From NCBI GenBank assembly GCA_029204045.2, contig JAQNDB010000527.1, positions 1-64,000 of the forward strand: a stretch of DNA of 64,000 nucleotides, in the 5' to 3' direction. The stretch is from Tillandsia leiboldiana (Eukaryota > Streptophyta > Magnoliopsida > Poales > Bromeliaceae). Positions 54,600 to 64,000 of the stretch are shown in pieces; the first letter of the stretch is position 1; every line of letters begins with the position of its first letter. The position numbers were made by a program, and so were the translations under genes. The notes under the pieces are model-generated. The model did no database searches. It worked only from the letters and a program-made list of their open reading frames with translations, and was not told the DNA's origin.

Positions 54600-55328
54600 G
54601 TGGTCCTCAAACTTTTGTTGTGTTCAGATCTTAATCTTTTTGTGCAGGCTTTTACCTTCTTAGATTTTAGTTCAGTTTTTAGGACTTACTCTTAGTTCTA
54701 GTTCTTACATTTCCTTACATTTTTGAAATTTTTAACTCTCCTTAAATTTTTGTAATTTTGGCTTAGTTTGTGACAAAAAGGGGGAGAGAGTTTAGAGAGA
54801 ACTTGAACAATGATGGTGTGAAAACTGTGTGAATGTGTGAACATCAAGGTAAGTATCACTTCAACTTCAACTTTGGTTTTTTTTTATCTTGTGATTTGTT
54901 GCATGTTCCTACTAACTATTCGACTAACTATTTGGGCATGTAATATGACTAACAAGTTGATGTTGGACTAACACTTTGTGACATTTGGTTTTTGAATGCA
55001 TAGAAGATATGTTGGTTTTTGACTATGACTCTCTTACATATCTGAATTCTCAAATGTCATGATGATCAGATAAACTCTATCTCTGTACTTGGTTTTGTAT
55101 GTTTCAATTCTTGAGGTATCTAACGATTCTTTTTGTCAAGAATGATTTCTTTGTGCAGAGAGTACAGATGTCTAAGTCTAGAGTCTGTTTTAGGAGTTTA
55201 TCTCATGTTTTTAAAATTTTTGGATCTCCATTGTAAATTTTTGTTGTATGGTGATAGCAACAAAAAGATCTTTTTGAATTTTCTTTAGTGGATTTGTGTT
55301 TTGTAACGAAACTGCCAAAGGGGGAGAT
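54600..55328 (+). other. Third copia 3' untranslated region
   Basis: Non-coding, with the purine tracts described for copia 1; the priming tract abuts 55329. Confidence 0.65.
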
Positions 55329-56671
55329 TGTTACGGATTTTGAGTTGGCGTAATTTCGTGAAAGGTTCAAGTCTTGAAGATTGAAGGTGAAGAAGGTTGG
55401 ATCATTTAACTCAATCTCAAGAAAGAAGAATTCAAAAGGATCAGGTATGTTTAATTAAAGATTTTTGGTGATCCGAATACTTCTTGTAGTGTAGAAACAC
55501 CTGGAAGAATTTTTCATTGCATAAAAATTAAAAACTGGACATGGGACATGTTCAGGATCCGGATCAGACATTCCAATCCGGATCCCGAAGGGTGTTCGTT
55601 CATACACTGGTTCAATCCGGATCGCAGCATCTCATGATCCGGATCCCGAACACTAGTTTTACCTTTTTACTTGCACGATCCGGATCAGGATTTGCAATCC
55701 GGATCTCGAACGTTGATGTTTGGTGAAACTGTATGAACGATCCGGATCAGCCATTTCGATCCGGATCCCGAACTATTGTTTTTCTGGAAACCGTCTTTCT
55801 TGCTACTGCAATCCGGATCGCCGAAATCCGATCCGGATCGCCGTCCGTAAAATTTCCAGAAATGGTAGGTTTTTGATTCTTATCTCCTTCCTAGGGTTTC
55901 TAACCTATAAATAGACCCTATGATTCTTTTTCTAGGGTTAAGGAAAATAGCCGTCATTATCAAATATCATCTTATACGGCTTAAGATCCACATATAGAGA
56001 GGAAAGGAAATACTAGATTTAATTCTATGTTTCTTCATCTATAGTTGATTGATTTGATTCTAGGTTTTCATACTCAGATTTTGAGTAGAATCAAATCAAT
56101 GAATACTTAGATGGTATTTCCGATCTATTTCTAATCTAAGTATTCGGCGGATCATCACCACCCAAAAACAACGATTTCCCCAAAAATCGGCGCGTGGATT
56201 CGCGTGTCCTTGTGGATTCAAGGTTCAACCGCTCTCGTGGATTCGGAGCGAGGTACGTTCGTGGATTCGAAGCGTGCTACTGGGTGAAGACCGTGGATTC
56301 GGTCGGACATCGTGGACTCGACGTTGGACGCCGTGGATTCGGCGTTGGACGCAGATCGTGGATTCGAGACGCGTTGCGGAACGAGCGGAGAAGATCAACT
56401 AGGAGCGTATGGTAAAAGGTTGAGTCGTCTGTGAGTACGTTAAATCACCTTGTACGTGTTTTAATTCTAGTGGATTTCACCGTGTTATCGGTCCCGTGGT
56501 TTTTTACTCCGGCTTGGAGTTTTTCCACGTAAAAATCTTGCGTGTTCATTTTTATTACCACATTGGGTTTTATTGCGCAATGATTTTTTGAGTGTTTATT
56601 GTTTACACCTATTCACCCCCCTCTAGGTGTTTTTTTCCCCTATTTAGATCCTTATTACATATAACCCAACA
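55329..56671 (+). repeat. Third copia 3' LTR
   Basis: 1343 bp without the homopolymer losses of 48204-49534, so this is the better reading of that LTR. Mini-hairpins at 56188-56376; in the sixth, ACGTCG reads ACATCG, giving one mismatch. CGCTG follows at 56672-56676. Confidence 0.92.
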
Positions 56672-57993
56672 CGCTGCTGGGATGAAAAAGGGACAGATGC
56701 TGAAGAAGGTGCTGCTAGTGTCGCAACTGGGCACGTTGCTCGAACATGACCAGGCTGTCCACATCGATAACAGCGGCCAAATCTCATCTCACACGTGTCT
56801 GCCGGATGCTGACCCCCACAGAAGACACACCTCTCCGAAGGCTGGGTCCGCCTCGACTGCTGCTGCTGTCTCTGAGATTGCTGCGGAGACCTATGCTGCC
56901 TCGACTGCGGCCTCTGCTGCTGATTGTGTTGCTGCTGCTGCTGCTGCGGTGGCCTCTGGGATCCACCAGGCCCTCGCCGCTCAGAACGCCTACGGCCGGA
57001 AAACTGAGGCCGTGGCGGTCATGGCGGCCTCCAAGAATGAGCCCGTCCTCCATCATCCGGTGCTGGGCGCTTCGCCCCCGGGATCACTACGGGAGCTGGA
57101 GCTACCTCCTCCATTACTACCTCCCCGCATTCCACATAGAGCGCCTGCTCCATCGAGGCCTCCAAGGTCTGCAACCTACGCGAGCGAACCAGTTGAAAAA
57201 GGTCCCGGCGCAACCCTCGCTCGAACATGTAAATCCGGTGCGCCTCATCTCTGGCCACGTTCGGTACACACGCCAGCAACTGATTGAAATTCGCAATATA
57301 CTCGTGCACGGGCCGATCTCCCTGGCGAAGGTTTCTCAACTGCTCCTCCGAGCTCTGCCGGACGCTTTCCGGGAAGAAAGCCCCAAGAAGGAGACTGCGG
57401 AACTCCGCCCAGGTCAGGAGCTGAGCCCCAGGCGGACCAGCCGGTCGAACACGCCGCCACCAAGCCTCGGCGTTGCGCTCCAAAAAGTTCGTCGCCAATA
57501 ACACCTGGTATCGCTCATTGATGAACAATGTCTCAAAACGTCGCTCCATCGCCGTGATCCACGACTCTGCCTCCCACGGCTCTGCACTCTGCCCCGAGAA
57601 ATGGGGTGGGTCAAACTGGCGAAACCTCATCAACAAATCGACCATCTCCCGCTGCTCTGCCGAGGTCAGAGGTCCCGTCAACCCAGACGGCTGTCTACCA
57701 GTACCCCGAGCAACAGGGGATGCTGGGGTCACCGGTACAACTGGGGGAGCCACAGCAGGGGATGATGGTACGGGAGAACTCTCCGGGGGTGCTACAACAG
57801 GCTGCGCCCTCTGCTCTAACATCTGCGTCAGCCGACCCATGGCCTCCTCCTGACGCCGAACAGCCTCCGACATCTGAGCCATCTGAGCCTGTAGCTCCTG
57901 CACCTCACTCTGTTGGCCTTTCCCGGACTCCTCCTGCTCGGGCTCAGGGGAAGAAGGCTGAGAACGCGTCAACATCCTGCGTCGCGGAGGCAT
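56672..57993 (-). pseudogene. gag: Family C gag, right-hand unit (stopped)
   Basis: From the ATG at 57993 (MPPRRRM) the frame matches unit 1 gag to a TGA at 57019-57021 (CGA in unit 1), just before the basic linker, so the zinc knuckles in 56672-57018 are lost. The same base change is present at the left contig end (49535-50019), as expected if both are one locus. Confidence 0.88.
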
Positions 57994-58284
57994 CCTGCCA
58001 CAAGAAACCTCGAATCAATAACACAATCCCGCACGACCCAATCTAGCGAAAGTCAAAGACATCCCCCTATTTCTGTGACTTTATGTTGTCTGCAGCCAAC
58101 ATAACTGTTCACCAGAAATTGGGTATGTCGATCCCTCTTCACTCACTGGAAGAGTCAAACAATAAATCAACGACTTTCGCAAAACGTCTCGTCTCTCGCG
58201 CCCTATCTTCCTAGGGTCTGCCAAAAGCCTAGGGTTTCCTAAGTCCCAACTGACCTATCCCTAAGCTCTGATACCAACTTAATC
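57994..58284 (-). other. Family C leader and primer site, right-hand unit
   Basis: TGGTATCAGAGC (minus) at 58265-58276, eight bases from the LTR. Confidence 0.88.
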
Positions 58285-61200
58285 TGTCACGCCCCGGGTG
58301 TAAACCAGAACCCGGGTCCGTCTACAGGTCCGCCGTGCACACGGAATTTCCCGCGTACACGAAGCGCTGGTAACCTGCTCAGGTATAATATAAACAATAA
58401 AAGAGCATAATACAGAGCTGAAATAGAAGAACCATATAATATCTCAGACTGGAATAATAATAAAGCTGTAATAAATACAATAATCTCTCAACTCACCAAA
58501 ATAGTACAACCTGCTGGCCAAAGCCAGACCCAAAATAAGAAAAATACATCAGTCTGAGAAAAGGGTACAACATCTATCTAACAACAACTCAATCTCACAG
58601 GAGATCTATCTACTCAGCGATCCCCTTACCTCGATCAGCTGCCGATGGCCTAGCAGCTCCTGCAGACGACTTTGCAACACAAAGGAGAAGAGATAGGAAA
58701 CAACAATGGGGGTGAGAACTACTAGATAAACCAGTAGCCTCCCCTAGTGGGTAAAACCTCAAATGCTGACGCACCCACTAGGACTACTAGAGGCAAAAGG
58801 AAAGGACAGTGGTAAGCTATAAAGGCTGCTGATAAAGAGGAAACTACCCCTACTATGCCTCTAAATGCCATGCCGAAGGAAATGACTGTAAGTATGCATC
58901 AGTATCTACCCTGCCTGCCTGGATAAACCCAATCTAATCACCAGTAAAACTGGTACTGCCTGCTGTGCCTGCCGTATCGGGTATGCCAGCCCACGCATAA
59001 CACCGATGTAAAAAGGAGTCTCAAGGACTCAAAGCCTGCCTGTCGCACACTCCGGAGTGGCACTCGAGGGGAGCGACCCACACGAGTAAAGTATCTCAGT
59101 AACCAGTAATCATAAGTATCATAAAACAGCAAGACAGGATCATGACTCTGATCAAAGTGGAAAAACCCATCCACTAAAGAAAAGCTGATACCCAATCTGA
59201 TGCAATAGTACTCAATAAGTGGGAAACTCCATCCACTAGCAAAAAAGCCCGATCCCCAATCTGATGCAAAGATCAACATCCGGTCAACCGCCTAATGTCC
59301 GCGGTTGCCGCAATACCCCATAAGTCCAAAGCCTGATAAAGTAATCAACATCTGGCCAACCGCCTGATGTCCGCGGTTACCACAATGCCCCACAACCCAT
59401 AATCGAGTCTAACCTGTCCCAGACTCAATGGTCTCAACTACACTACCCCAAAACCCTGCTCAAACCTGAGCAACATGCATCTGAATGCAAAGGAGAATAA
59501 TAAAACATGGTTTCTCCTAAGTCAAGTTCCAATAATAGTGTAGCAATAAATAGTGGCCTATCTAGATGTCCATACAAGCATGCAATTGTCCTCTTTTAAA
59601 ACTGAAGAAAAGTGTTTGATATTTATTTAGAAAATGATGGCTTAAATGTCCCAACATAGTAAGTCATTTTGCATGCGAGATTATGATATAGCCTTTGTCC
59701 CAACAACAGTGTCCCAATTTAATATAAATAAGACGTTATATAATTTGTGGGGTTTACTCATGCAATTCACAATTAAAATACCGATTACCAGTTTAAAATA
59801 GGGGATCTCTAATACTCCTAGTGAGATAGTCAGAAGTGAGGTAAGCAACAACCACCCACCTCGAAAAGCGTGATCCACACCCAGAAAGGTCTCCTTACTG
59901 TCCACAGTCCTCTATACCCGCAACTCGTCAAGAACAGTGCACAACTGTACAGAATAACACACCCAGAGTAAACACAAATCCCAAAAATACAGCCTTTGCT
60001 GTTTTTCCAAACAGCACAAAAAGAAGGGATTTTCACCTCTGTACAGTGCTCTGAAAAACCCAGAAAAACTACGGTTGCGTTCCTCGCGACGAGTAGATTG
60101 AAATCGACTACTTAAACGCCTTAATCCTATGCTCCTAGCTCCAGATATAATTCGGAGAAGTTACTGCTGTCCAGAAAGTACCACAGCAAAAAGGAGGGTC
60201 AAAGATGCCTCGGGAACCATGCCAAAAGTGCAAAATGAGGTGAACCGATCAACACGGAAAATGAAGCCTTACCTCTTACGGTCGCGCTGTCACAGAAATC
60301 GTTCAAAATATCCTCCTGGTTAGTGCACAGGAATTTTCCGACTGAACTCCGACGATAACGGGCCGAAAAAGGAATTTTCCGACTGAACTCCGACGATAAC
60401 GGGCCGAAATATCCTCCTGCGTCGCAGATATCTCTCTGTCGGGAACTCCAAAAATTCTGAAATTTCTATGGTAGATAGAGGACAGAGAAATGAAAAACTT
60501 TCATTAAGGGCTCACTCTTATTTTCTCTCTCTAAAACTCGGAATTTGCAAAGAGAGAGGGAGGGGTATTTATAATGGGCCAAAATCCTATTCGGGCTCCA
60601 CACTAGATCCCAGGCCGAACAGGAAACACCAAATCCGGCCAATCAGATTGCGCCACGCCTCACAGAACACGAAACAGCCGTACAAGCCAATGAAAACGCG
60701 CCACGTGTCCCCCGCCGCCCACGTTTCTCACGCGCCCGGCACACGTGGGCGGCCGTGCGCCCGCCAATGAACAGCCGCCACGTGTCCCACGTGGTCCACG
60801 GGGCGCACGAGCCTGGTCCACGCGCCGGGTCTTCCGGATCCTGTCGGCCAATCACAGCGCGCCACGTGTCAGGGACAAGTCGCCATTCTTTACTCCGTCT
60901 GGCCAATCAGGGGCTACCACGTGGCCTTGCCCACCTTCCGTGCACCCGGTGCACGCCTTGCCCGTGGACCCCGCCGCCTGCGCGCCTGCCCGCGCTTGCC
61001 CGCACTTGCCCGCGCTGCCCGCGGCCCTGCTCCGCCCCCTGCGCCGCCTTGCTCCGCCGTGCGCCGCCGCCTGCCGCCTGCCGCCGGTCGCCGGAACAGT
61101 AATTCCGGCGGCCGGAGTTACTGTTCCGGCGTGAACAGTAATTTTTGCCGAAAATTAAGTGAATACACCATTTTGATCGTTTTCGCGCGCTGAGTCCAAA

Positions 61201-61394
61201 TCTGCCGTCCGATTCTTCAAATTCTCATCTGAAATTTTGCCGAAAGCCCCCGGAAAGGCCCACTTGACCCGATTTTCGTGCCGGGTCCATTTCTGAGGTC
61301 CAATTTCGACACTACAAGCTCCATTACACTGTATAAGCTTCCTAAAGTTGCTGTTAACACTGTAACAGTCCTTATGGAAGTCCGGATCATCACA
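58285..61394 (-). repeat. Family C outer 5' LTR
   Basis: 3110 bp, ending ...ATCACA at 61394, where sequence changes to element D. It has TATA at 60566-60573, five ERSE at 60639-60657, 60687-60705, 60764-60782, 60848-60866 and 60903-60921, an inverted repeat at 61089-61131 and the family hairpin at 58976-59007. A 38-40-bp local duplication (60331-60409) replaces sequence found in the other LTR. Confidence 0.92.
60331..60409. repeat. Local 38-40-bp duplication in C outer LTR
   Basis: GAATTTTCCGACTGAACTCC and the following ~20 bp occur twice in succession; the second copy runs into ATATCCTCCTG and GTCGCAGATATC, so a short stretch present at about 34040-34075 in the other LTR is missing. Confidence 0.8.
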
Positions 61395-61944
61395 TTTGTG
61401 GTTGTTCCGATTAGAGGGTTCGACTTGGTACTTGGAGTGGATTGGTTGACTAGAGATCATGCAGTGCTTGATTGTTAGAGGAGGCTGGTGTATTTGCGAG
61501 AACCTAGATACCCGGAGCATGTTTTCCAGGCGTGTAAAAGCACGTTCGTGGAAATGTACATCTCCGCTACTCGGGCGAGGAGATTGATCCAGGGTGGTGG
61601 TTCAGCTACTTGGCTCCAGTGGTTTTGGTTTCACGGTCTTCACCGTCACCTTCGGACCTTCTGGTTGTGAGTGAGAGTTTCAGGATGTGTTTCCAGATGA
61701 GTTACCCGGGATGCCACCTGAGAGAGAGATTGAGTCCACCATTGATCTTGTTCCCAGCACTTTACCAATTTCGAAGACATCTTACCGAATGGTTTTTGCG
61801 GAATTAAAAGAACACAAGGCGCAAGTGGAGGATTTATTGGCCAAGAGATTTGTGAGGCCAAGTGTTTCGCTTTGGGGTGCACCGGTCCTTTTGTGCGAAA
61901 GAAGGATGAGTTTGGAGGTTGTACCTCACGGCACAACGACATGA
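61395..61944 (+). pseudogene. pol: Element D protease and start of reverse transcriptase
   Basis: Plus-strand remnant of an older chromovirus. The protease end VLGVDWLTRDHAVLDC is followed by a stop, then the linker with an ATRARRLIQGG block. After a frame change the N-terminal RT region is readable (FPDELPGMPPEREIE, RFVRPSVSLWGAPVLL). It ends before any catalytic RT motif. The family C array inserted just upstream; the predicted duplication is TTTGT at 61395-61399, with its partner outside the window. Confidence 0.85.
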
Positions 61945-62067
61945 TTGTTTACCTTGGAGGTTAGACTGACCTCATAGGAGCAACGAATGAGGGAGCATTA
62001 CCCGGATTTGTTCCCAATGGATATGAGTTAAGTTTCGGGGATGAAACTTCTTTAAACAAGGGAGTGA
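61945..62067 (+). pseudogene. pol: Element D pol end and polypurine tract
   Basis: MREHYPDLFPMDMS and stop (61987-62031) is the typical end of a Tekay chromodomain region. Most of RT, RNase H and integrase is missing between this and 61944, so D has a large internal deletion. Purine-rich AACAAGGGAGTGA at 62055-62067 abuts the LTR. Confidence 0.75.
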
Positions 62068-62396
62068 TGTAGTGCCCACAGTTTTTCCTTCGAGCCATCT
62101 TCGGTGTGTGTATTATTTTCCTCAATTTTCTCTTGTGTCGATTTCATTGGTTTTGTCTTTCATGTTGTAGAGCTCGTTAAATGAAGAACGGGGGTGCGAT
62201 CGGCTCGAAAATCCGATGAACGGATCTCCTGGTATGATTTTTCGAAGTTAATAGGTGGAAAAGGCTTTTTAAATACCCATTAATGGTTTATGGTGCTTTA
62301 AAATTCGTGCTGATGAATAAGGGGCGTTTCGGTAATTTTGGCACACAAATCGAGGAAGAAACGGTTGGAAAACAGTTAAAGCGGTTAGAAACTCTC

Positions 62397-62404
62397 TTAT
62401 AAAT
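62397..62404 (+). promoter_or_regulatory. TATA box of element D LTR
   Basis: TTATAAAT in ACTCTCTTATAAATCC, about 330 bp into the LTR. Confidence 0.65.
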
Positions 62405-62767
62405 CCAAGGGGATCGGGGATCGGATTCACTTTACACATTAGAGAAAAGAAACAAGAAAATCCTCATTCTCATTTTTGAAAGAGAGTGATTTATCTTCTT
62501 CCTCGTTGTGTGCGCCGGAGCTCGGAATCGGAAACGCCGTCATCATCGGAGAACGGGTTCGTGAGCGCCATCACCGTCGGAGACCGGAGATCGGAGAGCG
62601 GGTCCGGGCATCGCATCGTCTTCCCCGTCGATAAAAGGTTGGTTCTTGGCTTTCGTTAACATCGGTTTCGTTTTCGTGGGGTTTTCCGTACTTTCGTTTG
62701 AATTTCTTAGGGTTTTCGTCGGAGCGGGAGATTTGAGCGGAGCCGCCGCTGTCCCTGTTGGTTTAGA

Positions 62768-62884
62768 CGGGAGGCCGCCGCCACTGTCGGATAAAACGGG
62801 AGGCCGCTGCCGCCGTCTGATACGACGGGAGGCCGCCGCCGCCGTCGGATACGACGGGAGGCTGCCGCTGCCGTTGACAAAGTC
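62768..62884. repeat. Four 29-bp GC-rich repeats
   Basis: CGGGAGGC starts at 62768, 62797, 62826 and 62855, exactly 29 bp apart, with GCCGCCG-rich interiors. Confidence 0.9.
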
Positions 62885-63738
62885 GCAAGGTCACCGCCGC
62901 CGCTCGATTTGCCGCGTCGCGCCGCTGCTGTCCGCAAGCCGAGCGCCGCGCTGCTATCCGCTAGAGGGCGCCGTTGTCCGCTAGCAGAGCCCGCGGCGCA
63001 GTGCCGCTCGCTGTCTGCCGCATGCCAGCATCGCAGCGTCAGCTCTACAGCACCAGCGCCGCGCGCGCCTGGCAGGCTACGCTCCAGGTGGGCCGCGCCA
63101 GGCGGGCCGCGTGCCAAGGGGGCGCCGCTCTGCCGCTGCCTGTGCACACCCGCGCCAGTCTATTACCCACACGCTGCCTTGCTGCTACCCACGCCAGCGC
63201 CAGCCTTGGGCGCTGTTGCTTGCTTTTGTGTCGCCGCCTCTCGGTTTGCCGCCATCGCTCTTCGCCACCGCCAAGGTCGCTCCGTCGAGCGATTTTATCG
63301 CCGTTTTCACTGTCGGAATCTCAGGTTGACCTACGATTTACGGAATTGACTTCTAGTTGTGTTTTTGATGATGGTTTTTGGTGTATTTTACCGTCATGAT
63401 GTGTTTTTGGCTTGTTTTCGTTTCGGGTATCGCCGACATAGCAGTAGGAGTCCGAACTCTTCTTTCGCCACCGAGGGGGCTCGCCGTTTTTGCCCGGACA
63501 AGGTCACGAAGGTTTTGAATGGTTTTTGGGATTCGTTTTCATCGCCGGTTGAGGTGGGTAACCAAACCAAGGTTAGGGACATTGTTGAACAGTGGTGTTC
63601 AACCCTTCTCTTCCTCTTGTTGTTGTTTTTCGGTATTGTTATTTTAAAATGACAGGAAAGACATTGTCACGACTATTGTTACGGAACGGTACATACGTAA
63701 AGGACATCGACGGATCTTAGACTTATCGATTTCAGTAA

Positions 63739-63814
63739 CCGCGAGTTATTCCATGAGTATGCGATCGTGAGGTATACCGCGACTTATTCCATGAGTATGG
63801 GATCGTGTGGCTCA
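63739..63814. repeat. 38-bp tandem pair
   Basis: CCGCGAGTTATTCCATGAGT and its near copy start at 63739 and 63777. Confidence 0.85.
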
Positions 63815-63826
63815 TGACGTTGTCAT

Positions 63827-63876
63827 GTACACCAGCGGTTTGGCCACCGCAAAGGTGTACTTTTCTGAAAAAGTGG
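63827..63876 (+). ncRNA. Conserved LTR stem-loop (D copy)
   Basis: GTACACC/GGTGTAC and GCGGT/ACCGC arms (63827-63860) surround a TTGGCC loop, followed by a second small ACTTTT/AAAAGT hairpin to about 63874. It matches the B hairpin at 14401-14450 in reverse orientation, consistent with both being in the same LTR strand. Confidence 0.65.
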
Positions 63877-64000
63877 TCTGTAGGACCCGTGATTCCTACA
63901 CGGTTATTGCGTGAGGGGACCCCATGTGGGTTTGTTCGACCGGGGATTGAGCAGGTTTGATGTATTCTCGAGTTTCCGTGTTGGGAACCGGGAAAAGCGG

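Larger units (their letters stand above)
50120..56671 (+). mobile_element. Partial third copia (likely duplicate of copia 2)
   Basis: Starts in the integrase (equivalent to 42989) and runs through RT, RNase H, the extra ORF and the 3' LTR to CGCTG at 56672-56676. It shares copia 2's private changes, for example the extra-ORF stop, and is almost identical from about 50700. The first ~580 bp are indel-rich. Confidence 0.85.
62068..64000 (+). repeat. Element D 3' LTR (start; end outside window)
   Basis: Starts TGTAGTGCCC after the polypurine tract and continues beyond the window. It contains a TATA box, GC-rich 29-bp repeats, a stem-loop shared with element B and a 38-bp tandem pair. ORFs in 62640-63660 are Ala/Arg-rich, overlap in several frames and look like by-products of GC-rich LTR sequence; I do not call a gene. 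Confidence 0.75.

Noticed and set aside
62646..63399. Candidate genes in the D LTR (112-146 residues)
   Set aside because: Overlapping frames over GC-rich repeats, one crosses the 29-bp array; Ala/Arg/Pro composition without a domain. Treated as LTR sequence.

Overview
This window is plant nuclear repeat DNA. It is essentially one stack of LTR retrotransposons nested inside each other, and I see no host gene, tRNA or rRNA. The plant assignment rests on Ty3/gypsy chromoviruses of the Tekay/Del type (integrase plus C-terminal chromodomain, initiator tRNA-Met primer site) and a Ty1/copia element of the SIRE type (two zinc knuckles with a coiled coil between them, and an extra ORF after RNase H). 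Plant-type TATA boxes and G-boxes fit this. I cannot name the species.

Layout, left to right. Bases 1-231 are the 3' part of a minus-strand gag (element B). Bases 232-11602 are a complete young minus-strand Tekay element (A) inserted in that gag with TSD TTCTG. Bases 11603-16634 resume B: gag with duplicated zinc-knuckle pairs, primer site, and a long repeat-rich 5' LTR. Bases 16635-19133 are a separate LTR piece (E) carrying a 32-bp/160-bp tandem array; it may instead be the rest of a single 6.4-kb LTR. Bases 19134-19426 are protease sequence of a second Tekay family (C). Bases 19427-30348 are a full copia element (copia 1, TSD CGCTG). Bases 30349-35044 are C gag, primer site and LTR. Bases 35045-38625 are a second C pol. 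Copia 2 (38626-49534) sits at exactly the same CGCTG site. After a 100-N gap (50020-50119) come a partial third copia, C gag and a C LTR ending at 61394. Bases 61395-64000 are an internally deleted plus-strand chromovirus (D) and the start of its 3' LTR.

Inferred history: D is oldest; C inserted in D; copia inserted in C; LTR-LTR recombination duplicated C plus copia in tandem; E inserted in the first C unit (the second keeps the empty site); B inserted in E; A inserted in B. The sequences on either side of the gap (42989-50019 and 50120-57170) are nearly identical and both become indel-rich toward the gap. The third copia is therefore probably an unmerged contig overlap, not a real copy.

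The coding regions are ordinary gag-pol, mostly broken by single C-to-T or G-to-A stops. The unusual content is non-coding. (1) The copia LTR leader has eight small hairpins with the same TGGATT loop but different, individually complementary stems. (2) The C LTR has five perfect CCAAT-N9-CCACG elements (the ER-stress response element) just upstream of its TATA box. (3) The copia U3 has a paired-palindrome array (RATCCGGATC) that is reused inside the element ahead of a TATA box, a 5'-UTR intron and the extra ORF, which looks like an internal transcription unit. (4) B and D LTRs share a stem-loop with a compensated base pair.
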